From contig CAWHOW010000042.1 in assembly GCA_963831005.1 (NCBI GenBank), positions 175,127 to 239,126 of the forward strand: a stretch of DNA of 64,000 nucleotides. The letters run 5' to 3'. Positions within the stretch are counted from its first letter, which is position 1, and every line of letters starts with the position of its first letter. The translations under genes were made by a program, and so were the position numbers. Positions 29,712 to 38,202 of the stretch are shown one piece after another. Source of the DNA: CAWHOW01 sp963831005 (GTDB lineage Bacteria; Bacteroidota; Bacteroidia; Bacteroidales; CG2-30-32-10). The notes beneath the pieces are model-generated. The model had not been told where the DNA came from. It saw nothing but the letters and a program-made list of their open reading frames with translations, and made no database searches.

Positions 29712-30548
29712 TCATATCATTTCGTTGAGTTTGCTTGAGAAATTCTTCGAAACCGGGATGGTAAAATCGACCTTTTCGATGAATAAACGATAACCTTGTG
29801 AATTTCCTTCAACTTTTTCAATATAATTTGAATTGACCAAATAAGAACGATGGCATTTAAAGATGAATTTGTCATCCTTTAATACTTCTTCTGCCTTGGT
29901 CATACTGCATCTTACCAGTTGACTTTTAATGGTTTCATGTTCTTTCCAGAATACTTCAATATAATTATTAGCCGAACGTACAAACAATATGAGGTTAACC
30001 TTGATGGAAAGATTATCTTTCTGATAGTCAGAAACAAAATGAACAATCTTCTCTTGCTTTTGCTTATTCTCCTTAAGCTTAATATTTAAGTCCCTGGCCA
30101 TTTTTAAATGCGAGCGCATTATCCTGTTATAATTGATAATTATCATCGCAGAGATAGGGAAAATAGCAGCTAACAATAATGTTATCACATAATTGAACTG
30201 GAATTCAAGCATTCCTGTCCTGCGGCAATAGAAATAATAACCTGTTGCAATGGTAAACAGTATCCATGTATTCCAGAATATTTCTTTTTTTATGTTCCAT
30301 TCCGTATTGGAGAACATCCTGTTAAAGATGCTTGTTAAAAATAACAAGTTGATACTCAAAGTAAGAAATGTAACCAGCCCGAAGCCAAGCATAAAATAAT
30401 ATTTACGCTCCGGTGGGATGGAACTGATATTAAACGGCTGGAAAAGAAGCAGAAAAAGAAAAACCCCCACACTGATGAAGAAGGTCATGATGGAATTATA
30501 CTTCAGGTCATCACTGAACGGGTAGGGCTTGTTAAGGAACTTGAACAT
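29712..30548 (-). CDS. Membrane-anchored LytTR transcriptional regulator
   Basis: 278 residues. Four membrane helices (about 20-160), a coiled linker KLKENKQKQEKIVHF, then a LytTR DNA-binding domain (about 180-278) with LFVRSANNYIEVFW, FKCHRSYLVNSNYIEKV and IPVSKNFSSKLNE. This is the one-component LytTR type of Bacteroidota, where the membrane part may sense a signal directly. No kinase partner lies beside it. Its targets are unknown. Confidence 0.9.
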   Translation of the reverse strand: MFKFLNKPYPFSDDLKYNSIMTFFISVGVFLFLLLFQPFNISSIPPERKYYFMLGFGLVTFLTLSINLLFLTSIFNRMFSNTEWNIKKEIFWNTWILFTIATGYYFYCRRTGMLEFQFNYVITLLLAAIFPISAMIIINYNRIMRSHLKMARDLNIKLKENKQKQEKIVHFVSDYQKDNLSIKVNLILFVRSANNYIEVFWKEHETIKSQLVRCSMTKAEEVLKDDKFIFKCHRSYLVNSNYIEKVEGNSQGYRLFIEKVDFTIPVSKNFSSKLNEMI

Positions 30549-30675
30549 TTTGCAATATTAAGCAAAAAATCTCAAAGTAAAGCTATAATTGGTAGCAAGC
30601 TTAGTGCTAAGGGAAAAACAAATTGCTTTTGCTTTAATTTACAAAGATTATTCAAGCAAGTATTTATTATAAATA

Positions 30676-30825
30676 GATTCCTCATTACACTACGTTTCAT
30701 TCGGAATGACAATCAATTTATTTTTTAAAGGGGGAAGATGCGGCGATTCGCGTAATGCGAATCGCCGCATCTTCCCCGACCGTCTCATAAACTAATATGT
30801 CATTCCGAACGCAGTGAGGAATCAC
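30676..30825. repeat. Composite palindromic element with a 21-bp-arm hairpin
   Basis: A perfect hairpin with 21-base arms (30731-30751 and 30757-30777, arm GGGGAAGATGCGGCGATTCG plus one base, loop GTAAT) is enclosed by outer inverted arms GATTCCTCA...TTCGGAATGAC and GTCATTCCGAACGCAGTGAG. Outer arms of this type also occur at 1133-1193. The G+C content is well above the surroundings. The 363-base spacer holds no gene. Confidence 0.8.
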
Positions 30826-30911
30826 AATTACAAGCAGGATAAAATCAACTCATTGAATAAAAAAAGAAGCACGATTTTATGCCAACAAAACAAAAGTTAC
30901 GGGTATAGCTA

Positions 30912-32537
30912 CTATTTGTTTTTGCTTGGAGGCGAATAACTCTTCGATTCATGCTGAACGGGAGCCTCTTTCACCTGTTGTTGCTGTTGTTGCTGATGCT
31001 GAACAGGCTGAGATTGCTGTTGTTGTGTGGGCTGAGTTTGTTCCCATTGTTCCCTGTGGTATTGTTGCGCCCTGTTCATATTATTGAAATTGTTTGTAGG
31101 CTGAGTCGAATACTGCTTTGGACTAACAGTAGATTTTTGAACCGATTTTGGAATTTTTACTGCCGGTTGTTTAGCAGGTTGTTGAATAACTTCAGGAATA
31201 TTCTGTTGTTTGTTGTCAACTACAGGCTTTGTTTGCTGTGGAACAGTCAATGCAGTATATTTTGAAGCATTTTTCTGCAAATACTGATCCCTAGCGGCCT
31301 GAGTAACAGGCTTTCCGTTCAATTCTTTTTTCACATCGGAATTTAATTGCCCTACTTGCTTGATAGCTTCTATCCTATTCGTTTTATTAGTAGTAAAATC
31401 CTTAGGTAAATACGCTTTATTATCGTTTAACCAGTGATGAACTATTACCGAATTGCCATTAGACATACTACGATGTCCGGTCCCATGACCATAGTAATAA
31501 TCTACATAGGAATTGCATAAGTATGGGTATTGATACATGTGCTCAGGGTTATAGAAGTACCAGTTAGTGAAGTAATATGAGGGGTAACCAATATAAACAA
31601 GGTTCCCATAAGGATCATAATAGAACCCGCAATCGTACCAGTAAGGATAAGGATACCAGTAACTGTAAGGATACCATGAAGGATAGCCAAACCAGTATGA
31701 ATAAGGCTGGCATGTATAAGTAGCAATGTACTCAGGGCTTGGCGTAGTGTTTATTTCTTCCTGAGTATAACCGTTTGATTGGGCATATTCAGTGGCAGCG
31801 CTTTTCAAATCACTGGCTTCCTGAGGGTCTTGTTGCACACTTTGTTTCCATGCGGCAGCATCTTCGGCATTCTGCCTTACTTCAGCAATGTTTAATGAGT
31901 CCATCCTGTGAATAACGCCCACAGAATCGCGCTTAAAATGGTCTCCTATCCTGACCGTTAAACTAAGGTGATCATTTAATAAACTTATTATTTCAGGATA
32001 TTGAGTAAGTACTTTAATTGCCTGCTGTGTTACAGGGGGATATTCGGCAAGTATCTGGTCAAATTGCGTATTGGTTTGTGTCTGCATATCATCAAGCTTC
32101 TTTAGCATGTCATACTGATTCATCCCGTACTTTAACGCAGTTTCATGAATTTCTTCGGGATAGTTCACAAGAATTTTATCAATATTTTCTTTGGATTTCT
32201 TTCCTCCCTGTGCAAGATCAGAGATAAGTCCGGGGTATCGGCTCAAGTTCCAAAAGTCTTCTTGTTCTTCTTTCGTATAACCACTTATTGCATCGGAGAA
32301 ACCACTGCTGGTATTTTTCTGTAGACTGGCAATATTCACCACAGCAGCAGGGTATTCACAGACCTGAAATATGTCAAGGCGTATTGAATCAGGGTATAGT
32401 ACCAATGCATTGAAAGCAGCCGAGTCTTCTTTGGTTCCATGTTTGGTTGATGTTGTTTGCTGTTGTGCAAAACTTTTATTCATAAAAGAAACAAGTGCTA
32501 TAACAGCCAGCATGTTTATAAAAAGGTACTTTTTCAT
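30912..32537 (-). CDS. Exported Tyr/Trp/Pro-rich and Gln-rich protein, DUF3300-like N-terminus
   Basis: 541 residues. Signal peptide (to FAQ), then a helical segment where ALVLYPDSIRLDIFQVCEYP resembles the LYPDxLLAQxLxAxTYP pattern of DUF3300 proteins. The Y-P pair recurs as SRYPGL, VNYPEE, AEYPPV and TQYPEI at roughly regular intervals. A middle block (about 275-350) is extremely rich in Tyr, Trp and Pro (for example YPSWYPYSYWYPYPYWYD), and the C-terminus is Gln-rich and disordered. It is probably a periplasmic or surface protein. Function unknown. Confidence 0.72.
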   Translation of the reverse strand: MKKYLFINMLAVIALVSFMNKSFAQQQTTSTKHGTKEDSAAFNALVLYPDSIRLDIFQVCEYPAAVVNIASLQKNTSSGFSDAISGYTKEEQEDFWNLSRYPGLISDLAQGGKKSKENIDKILVNYPEEIHETALKYGMNQYDMLKKLDDMQTQTNTQFDQILAEYPPVTQQAIKVLTQYPEIISLLNDHLSLTVRIGDHFKRDSVGVIHRMDSLNIAEVRQNAEDAAAWKQSVQQDPQEASDLKSAATEYAQSNGYTQEEINTTPSPEYIATYTCQPYSYWFGYPSWYPYSYWYPYPYWYDCGFYYDPYGNLVYIGYPSYYFTNWYFYNPEHMYQYPYLCNSYVDYYYGHGTGHRSMSNGNSVIVHHWLNDNKAYLPKDFTTNKTNRIEAIKQVGQLNSDVKKELNGKPVTQAARDQYLQKNASKYTALTVPQQTKPVVDNKQQNIPEVIQQPAKQPAVKIPKSVQKSTVSPKQYSTQPTNNFNNMNRAQQYHREQWEQTQPTQQQQSQPVQHQQQQQQQVKEAPVQHESKSYSPPSKNK

Positions 32538-32831
32538 ATGAATTAATTTAAGTTGGAACCTGATAGAATTTATATTTTGTAAAATTACATAAAGTTAAGC
32601 AATAAAATCTGAATATATGTGTCAATTATTATACCAAATTTCTTTTCAACAGCACTTTTGTTATCGAGTATGAAAAAAATCGGGGCACTAAAATGTAAAG
32701 TGAAAGTATATAATGATGTATGTAGACGATATGCTTAATCAAACTTAAGTAAATCTTATAAAAATGAAATTAAGTTTTTTCTGACCTGTTATCTTGATCA
32801 ATTTGAAAATAAAAATCCGAACAAACTAATC

Positions 32832-33734
32832 CTAATTCGTAATCTTATTGTATTTGTTTGAATTGGTAGGATCTATCTCTTTGCAAATGGAGGAAGCTTT
32901 CTCTTTATCAGCAGAGCTAACTGCTGCATTAGAAAAAAGATTTACTATTTCATCGGTTTTGGTATTAAAAAAAAGCTGCATAAAATAAGAGCCCGGCTTA
33001 TCTTCATGAACAGCTTTTAGCTTATCAAAGACTCCCAATATTGCCATTCGTGCAGTTGCAGCATTATCAACCATAACATCCATGCCTTTTCTATAATAAT
33101 TGTAAATGCTTTCCCTTATTGGTGCATAAATATTGTTTGTAAGGTTCTCGATCAGCCAATACCTGTTTCTTTGTGCAGCACTCTGAAAAGCCTGCCACCC
33201 GGGTTCAGCAGCACTTTGAGCGCTTGTAACTATATTCTGTGCTTTTTCGAACATGGAAGTCCCTGCTTTCATCTGGTACGAATCAAGGTCAAGACCAATA
33301 ATGATATCAGCATAAAATGCCAGGAGAGAAGTAAGATTGTCAGTAAAAGTACTTTCATCATAGTTAAGTGGCTGTCCCTGCACATAAGTAAACTGCAGAT
33401 CCTTATCAATCATATTCAGCGAAGTAGAATTATAAGAGGTTTTAAAAATAGGTCTACGCGATTGCACCTGTATGGTTCCTGTAAATACATCAACGCTCCT
33501 GTTTGTTATAGTAATAAGTATAGTACATTCAATTTTCTCAGCTGTTGCATACGTATAACTTGACCATTTCCTTGAATTCATGAATTCATAAATAGCTGTC
33601 TGCAACACGGTATAAATGGTTTTATCGCCTTCTATTCCGGGAGTAGCAATACTAACTATGCAATTAAGTTCCTGGGAGCGGCAAATGGAACCAAAACTTG
33701 TTATCAGAAAAAGAACAAGAGCAATTTTCCTCAT
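32832..33734 (-). CDS. porD: PorD-like (DUF4835) protein, T9SS-associated
   Basis: 300 residues with a signal peptide (to CRSQ). The mature start ELNCIVSI and the segments TGTIQVQSRRPIFKTSYNS and FTYVQGQPLNYDES match the DUF4835 family, which is called PorD in annotations of type IX secretion genomes. It stands at the end of bamD-rpoZ-coaBC, 22 bases after coaBC, which is the usual position in Bacteroidota, where recN often follows. Its exact role in secretion is not established. The adhesin at 5.5 kb is a likely substrate of the same system. Confidence 0.82.
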   Translation of the reverse strand: MRKIALVLFLITSFGSICRSQELNCIVSIATPGIEGDKTIYTVLQTAIYEFMNSRKWSSYTYATAEKIECTILITITNRSVDVFTGTIQVQSRRPIFKTSYNSTSLNMIDKDLQFTYVQGQPLNYDESTFTDNLTSLLAFYADIIIGLDLDSYQMKAGTSMFEKAQNIVTSAQSAAEPGWQAFQSAAQRNRYWLIENLTNNIYAPIRESIYNYYRKGMDVMVDNAATARMAILGVFDKLKAVHEDKPGSYFMQLFFNTKTDEIVNLFSNAAVSSADKEKASSICKEIDPTNSNKYNKITN

Positions 33735-33755
33735 AATAAATTGATGTAATTAAAA

Positions 33756-34946
33756 CTATTCAATTATTTTATTCACTATATCCTTAGCTACTTCAGTCTT
33801 TTCTTTCAATTCAAAAGTAGTAATTTTATTTTTTTTGTCAATTATCGTAATTTTATTAGTGCTATGCCCGAAACCTGCACCTTTATCTTTTAAAGTGTTC
33901 ATAACGATGAAATCAAGGTTTTTAGTATGCAACTTCTTTTTTGCATGTTCAATTTCATTATCGGTTTCAAGTGCAAAGCCAACAAGCAACTGTGTTTTGC
34001 TCTTCTTCTTTCCTAAATCGGAAAGTATATCTTTTGTAGGTTTCAGGCGAAGAATAATCTCGCTTCCCTCCTTCTTAATCTTTTTATATGAAGTTTCAGC
34101 AGGACTATAATCTGCTACTGCAGCTGACATCACTATTATATCTGCATTTGGATATTCCTTGATGCAGGCTTTATGCATGTCTTCAGCAGAAGTAACATCA
34201 ACCCTCTTTATAGAATTATTTGTTAAGCTTATTTTTGTCGGACCTGAAATCAGAACTACATCAGCACCATTATTGGCAAGTTCTTCAGCAATAGAAAAAC
34301 CCATTAAACCTGATGAATGATTTCCAATAAAACGAACGGGGTCTATTGCTTCGTAAGTGGGACCTGCTGTAACAAGGGCTTTCTTACCTATTAGCTTTGC
34401 TTTTTTTTTTAATTCCTTTTCAACAAAAGAAACTATGCTCTCTGGTTCTTCCATCCTGCCTTTACCCTCATATCCACATGCAAGATAACCTTCGGGTGGT
34501 TCAATAATAATAATTCCATTATCCTTAAGGTATTCCAGATTCTTCTGAACAGCAAAGTTTTCAAACATTTTGCAATTCATAGATGGAGCTAAGAAAATCT
34601 TTTTATCAAAAGCAAGAAGTGATGTAGATAATGCATCATCAGCAATCCCGTTTGCAAATTTACCTATGATGTTAGCAGTGGCCGGAGCAACAACAAATAT
34701 ATCTCCCCAATCGGAGACAGAAATATGCTCTGTTGAATAATCGTTTTCATCGGCAAAAAGATTGCTATAAAGCTTGTTCTGCGAAAGTGTTTCGAGGCTT
34801 ACTTTAGTAATAAATTCAAGGGCATGTTTGGTTGCAATAACCTTTACCTCTGCTCCTACTTTTACCAATAGCCTGATAAGTACAGCCGATTTGTATGCAG
34901 CAATACCGCCACTGATTCCCAGTATGACGTGTTTGCCTTTCAGCAT
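33756..34946 (-). CDS. coaBC: Bifunctional phosphopantothenoylcysteine decarboxylase / phosphopantothenate-cysteine ligase
   Basis: 396 residues. The N-terminal flavoprotein CoaC half (1-180) has GISGGIAAYKSAVLIRLL, the conserved PSMNCKMFEN active-site loop and GYLACGYEGKGRM (Cys of the substrate-recognition flap). The C-terminal CoaB half has ALVTAGPTYEAIDPVRFIGN and MSAAVADYSP. Together they make 4'-phosphopantetheine for coenzyme A. It is separated from rpoZ by three bases. Confidence 0.96.
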   Translation of the reverse strand: MLKGKHVILGISGGIAAYKSAVLIRLLVKVGAEVKVIATKHALEFITKVSLETLSQNKLYSNLFADENDYSTEHISVSDWGDIFVVAPATANIIGKFANGIADDALSTSLLAFDKKIFLAPSMNCKMFENFAVQKNLEYLKDNGIIIIEPPEGYLACGYEGKGRMEEPESIVSFVEKELKKKAKLIGKKALVTAGPTYEAIDPVRFIGNHSSGLMGFSIAEELANNGADVVLISGPTKISLTNNSIKRVDVTSAEDMHKACIKEYPNADIIVMSAAVADYSPAETSYKKIKKEGSEIILRLKPTKDILSDLGKKKSKTQLLVGFALETDNEIEHAKKKLHTKNLDFIVMNTLKDKGAGFGHSTNKITIIDKKNKITTFELKEKTEVAKDIVNKIIE

Positions 34947-34949
34947 AAT

Positions 34950-35291
34950 TTATAGTTTTATTTCAGGTTCTTCTTCTTCGCCGGGATTCCTGAAATAAGT
35001 CTGTCCGTTTAGAAACTCATGAATAGCAATTAAAGTAGGTTTTGGCAGATGCTCATAATACTTAGCAACTTCAATCTGTTCCCTGTTCTCAAATATTTCT
35101 TCAAGGTTGTCTGTTACAGGTGCAAATTCCGATAGCTTACCATTCAACTCTTCTTTAATTTCAAGCCCTATACTGTTGGCACGCTTTGATATTACAACAA
35201 CTGATTCATACAGATTCCCGGTAGGTCTAACAAAATCTGTAATTTCACGTGTTACAGTGTTACCTTCAGTTTTTAGTTTTTTAAAATCCAT
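34950..35291 (-). CDS. rpoZ: RNA polymerase omega subunit (Bacteroidota type)
   Basis: 113 residues. Conserved features are TGNLYESVVVISKRANSIG and the acidic tail PGEEEEPEIKL. It is the short Rpb6/omega fold that supports assembly of the beta' subunit. The position between bamD (6 bases) and coaBC (3 bases) is the standard order in this phylum and supports the call. Confidence 0.93.
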   Translation of the reverse strand: MDFKKLKTEGNTVTREITDFVRPTGNLYESVVVISKRANSIGLEIKEELNGKLSEFAPVTDNLEEIFENREQIEVAKYYEHLPKPTLIAIHEFLNGQTYFRNPGEEEEPEIKL

Positions 35292-35297
35292 GAGTAT

Positions 35298-36113
35298 TTA
35301 TGATTTATTAGTTTTATATTTATCAGTTCCTTTTAATGAATTCTTTTTAATTATTTCCGCTTCTTTGATATATTTGGTTTGTGGAAAAATATCGAGTAAA
35401 TTATTATATGCTTCTAAAGCATTCTGATAACGTTCTGCCTTTTTATTTTCAACACTGTTGCTTGCTAATAAATACCAAGCTTTCATAATGTAATAAAGGC
35501 AATCTTCCTTAAATCTCGATTCAGGATAATCCTTGATTGTATTCTTAAAAGACACTACAGCAGCTCGGTATTCCTGCGTTTTGAAATACAATTTTGAAAT
35601 TTCAAATTCTTTTTTCTCAAGCTTAAACCTGAGTTCATCAATCAATTTATTACAAATGGGAACTGAGTCGCTTTTGGGATATATATTTGCATAAAATTGA
35701 AGTTCTTTAATTGCATCATTGGTGCTTGACTGGTCGAGTGAATAATCGGGAGATTCAAGATATGAACAGTAAGCGCTCATGAACTGGGCTTCCCTTGCAA
35801 ATGGACTTCGAGGATAAGTAGTAGCAAAAGACTTGAAATAAAATGAAGCAGAAATATAATCATTTATTCCATAAAAACAGTATGCATAATAATACGCCAC
35901 CTTTTCACCTTTAGCTGTTCCCCTGTAATAATTAATCAGTTCGTCAAACAATTGCTGGGCATGGTAATAATCGCCTTTTAAATAATATGCTTCAGCAGCT
36001 TTATATTTATCATCCAGATTCGTGCTTTTTTGAATCTTATGGAATTGCCCACAGGAAATAACTAAAACAGTAATAAAAAGTATTACCGGTAAATAAGTTA
36101 TCTTTTTAAACAT
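35298..36113 (-). CDS. bamD: Outer-membrane assembly lipoprotein BamD
   Basis: 271 residues from the ATG at 36113. Lipobox VISC-GQF at about residue 20, then tetratricopeptide-like repeats: KYKAAEAYYLKGDYYHAQQL, KVAYYYAYCFYGINDYISAS, FAREAQFMSAYC and YRAAVVSFKNTIKDYPESR. It is part of the BAM complex that inserts beta-barrels into the outer membrane. It is the first gene of the leftward bamD-rpoZ-coaBC-porD run. The -7 box lies only a few bases before the start, so the mRNA may be almost leaderless. Confidence 0.93.
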   Translation of the reverse strand: MFKKITYLPVILFITVLVISCGQFHKIQKSTNLDDKYKAAEAYYLKGDYYHAQQLFDELINYYRGTAKGEKVAYYYAYCFYGINDYISASFYFKSFATTYPRSPFAREAQFMSAYCSYLESPDYSLDQSSTNDAIKELQFYANIYPKSDSVPICNKLIDELRFKLEKKEFEISKLYFKTQEYRAAVVSFKNTIKDYPESRFKEDCLYYIMKAWYLLASNSVENKKAERYQNALEAYNNLLDIFPQTKYIKEAEIIKKNSLKGTDKYKTNKS

Positions 36114-36117
36114 CGTG

Positions 36118-36125
36118 CAAAAGTA
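36118..36125 (-). promoter_or_regulatory. -7 box TACTTTTG directly upstream of bamD
   Basis: On the minus strand TACTTTTG ends four bases before the ATG. If it is used, transcription starts at or within about two bases of the start codon. Confidence 0.55.
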
Positions 36126-36232
36126 TAAAAAATGATTGAATAACAAAACGTAAATTATTGTGAATTATTGTATATTCAAATTCCGGATGTTATTTTCTTT
36201 AATTATAAATCAAAAGTTGAATAAAAAGTTTA

Positions 36233-36240
36233 TAGTTTTG
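36233..36240 (+). promoter_or_regulatory. -7 box TAGTTTTG
   Basis: TAnnTTTG match 38 bases before the GTG start of the alpha-oxoamine synthase gene. Confidence 0.55.
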
Positions 36241-36278
36241 CAGCAGAAATCAATAATATTAATTTAATAATATTCACA

Positions 36279-37550
36279 GTGGATCTTTTTGAAAAAGTAA
36301 TGCAGAAAATGGGACCTCTAGGAATGTATTCCGAACAGGCAGATGGTTATTTCATGTTTCCAAAATTAGAAGGTGAAATAGGTCCCAGAATGAAATTTAT
36401 GGGCAAGGAACGGCTTGTCTGGAGCTTAAATAACTATCTTGGTTTAGCCAATCATCCTGAAGTTAGAAAAGTTGATGCCGAAGCAGCTAAAGAATGGGGA
36501 CTTGCTGCTCCTATGGGGGCACGTATGATGTCAGGACAAACAAAATACCATGAACAGCTTGAAAAAGAATTGGCAGCTTTTGTAAGCAAAGAAGACTCTT
36601 ACCTCCTTAACTATGGATATCAGGGAATGTTCTCAGTTATTGATAACATGGTTGACAGGAAGGATGTAATTGTTTACGATTCTGAAGCACATGCCTGTAT
36701 TATTGACGGGATGAGACTTCATATTGGCAAACGTTTTGTTTATCAGCATAACGATATAGAAAGCTGTGAAAAACAATTGCAACGTGCTACAAAAATTGTA
36801 GAAGAATCAGGAGGCGGAATACTTGTTATTACCGAAGGTGTTTATGGTATGTCAGGTGCTCAGGGCAAACTGAAAGAAATTGCAGCACTAAAAAAGAAAT
36901 ATAAATTCCGTTTTCTTGTTGATGATGCCCATGGTTTTGGAACAATGGGAAAAACGGGAGCAGGAACAGGTGAAGAACAAGGTTGCCAGGATGAAATAGA
37001 CCTTTATTTCGGAACTTTTGCAAAATCTATGGCTGGAATTGGCGGTTTTATTGCCAGTAAAAAGGATATAGTTAAATACCTTCGTTTTAATATGCGTTCG
37101 CAGATATACGCAAAATCGCTTCCTATGCCTATGGTTATCGGCTCTCTAAAACGCCTTGATATGATAAGAACTATGCCTGAACTTAGGGAGAATTTATGGG
37201 AAATTGTAAATGCACTTCAAAGCGGATACATAGAAAGAGGTTTTGATATTGGCGGTTCAAACACTCCTGTAACGCCTGTGCATCTTAAAGGCGGTATTCC
37301 AGAAGCCACTAATCTTGCATTCGACCTTCGCGAAAATTTTAATATTTTTTGCTCCATTGTTGTTTACCCGGTTATTCCGAAAGGCATGATTATTTTGCGT
37401 ATAATTCCTACTGCAGTGCATACCATTGACGATGTTAATTACACTCTAGATGCTTTTTCAAAGATTAAGGATAAACTTGTTGCAGGTAAATATTCACAAA
37501 CTGAGATGATTGATGTTTCCAAGATTTTTGATGGAATACATAATAAATAG
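36279..37550 (+). CDS. Alpha-oxoamine synthase family PLP enzyme
   Basis: 423 residues, GTG start. Fold type I PLP enzyme related to KBL, BioF, CqsA and SPT: SLNNYLGLANHPEV, NYGYQGMFSVIDNM, DSEAHACIIDGMR (PLP-stacking His), FLVDDAHGFGTMG (Asp and His contact PLP) and GTFAKSMAGIGGF with the Schiff-base Lys. It condenses an amino acid with an acyl thioester. It differs clearly from the likely SPT at 54.1 kb: the loop PMGARMMSGQTKYH replaces the CAGSRFLNGT of SPT. The substrate is unknown. Confidence 0.85.
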   Translation: MDLFEKVMQKMGPLGMYSEQADGYFMFPKLEGEIGPRMKFMGKERLVWSLNNYLGLANHPEVRKVDAEAAKEWGLAAPMGARMMSGQTKYHEQLEKELAAFVSKEDSYLLNYGYQGMFSVIDNMVDRKDVIVYDSEAHACIIDGMRLHIGKRFVYQHNDIESCEKQLQRATKIVEESGGGILVITEGVYGMSGAQGKLKEIAALKKKYKFRFLVDDAHGFGTMGKTGAGTGEEQGCQDEIDLYFGTFAKSMAGIGGFIASKKDIVKYLRFNMRSQIYAKSLPMPMVIGSLKRLDMIRTMPELRENLWEIVNALQSGYIERGFDIGGSNTPVTPVHLKGGIPEATNLAFDLRENFNIFCSIVVYPVIPKGMIILRIIPTAVHTIDDVNYTLDAFSKIKDKLVAGKYSQTEMIDVSKIFDGIHNK

Positions 37551-37630
37551 CTTAAGGGAATATAAATTCAATGTATCTATTTTATTTGTTTATTATTCAT
37601 AACAGGCAATGGTTTCTTTTTATGAAACAT

Positions 37631-38202
37631 TTATTTTTTTTCAAGCCATAAATTACCGCCGGTGTTCTTATAACATAATGGCATATCCTTAAAAGCATCC
37701 TTATGATGCTTATGCATATATTCAGAAAACAACTTGATTTCATAATTATCATTATACATCAGGAATGCTTTCAGCAAATAGGCTTCATTCCAGTTATATC
37801 CTTTTAAGACCCACGATAGCGGATATTCAAAAGGATAAAAGACATCGTGAAAATGAATCAACACCCCGCTTTGAAGCAAAGGCAATACCTGAAACATTAT
37901 GAAATTTACGTCGCTTCCGGTCTTAACAACATGAGTGCTGTCAATAAACAGTATATCCCCTGGCTTAAGCTTTTGGTATGTATCTAAAGGGACTGACTGA
38001 ACATTGCTTTGAATTAATGTAGTTGGCTTCTTATCAATATCCTTCATAAGGGGAAACAATATTTCAGGATTGGGCTCAATAAATGTCAGGTTAATCTTAT
38101 TATCAAAGAAAATTTCATTTGTATCCAGCATAACGGCAGATGAATAACCCGAACCTACTTCAATAATTCGCTTAGGTTTGAAATGCCTTATTATTGAATA
38201 AA
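37631..38202 (-). pseudogene. 3' part of a class I SAM-dependent methyltransferase gene interrupted by an IS
   Basis: The longest ATG-started frame is 166 codons, but the frame continues upstream to the IS border and encodes HFKPKRIIEVGSGYSSAVML, the SAM-binding motif I. Later segments LTFIEPNPE and GDILFIDSTHVVK fit motifs II and IV of a small-molecule or sugar methyltransferase. The part joins exactly to the 5' part at 39496-39851 if the IS and one TTTA copy are removed, giving an intact protein of about 307 residues. Confidence 0.9.

Noticed and set aside
30731..30777. Intrinsic terminator of the 30.9-kb gene
   Set aside because: The hairpin is strong, but no T run follows on the minus strand and it is embedded in a larger palindromic element.
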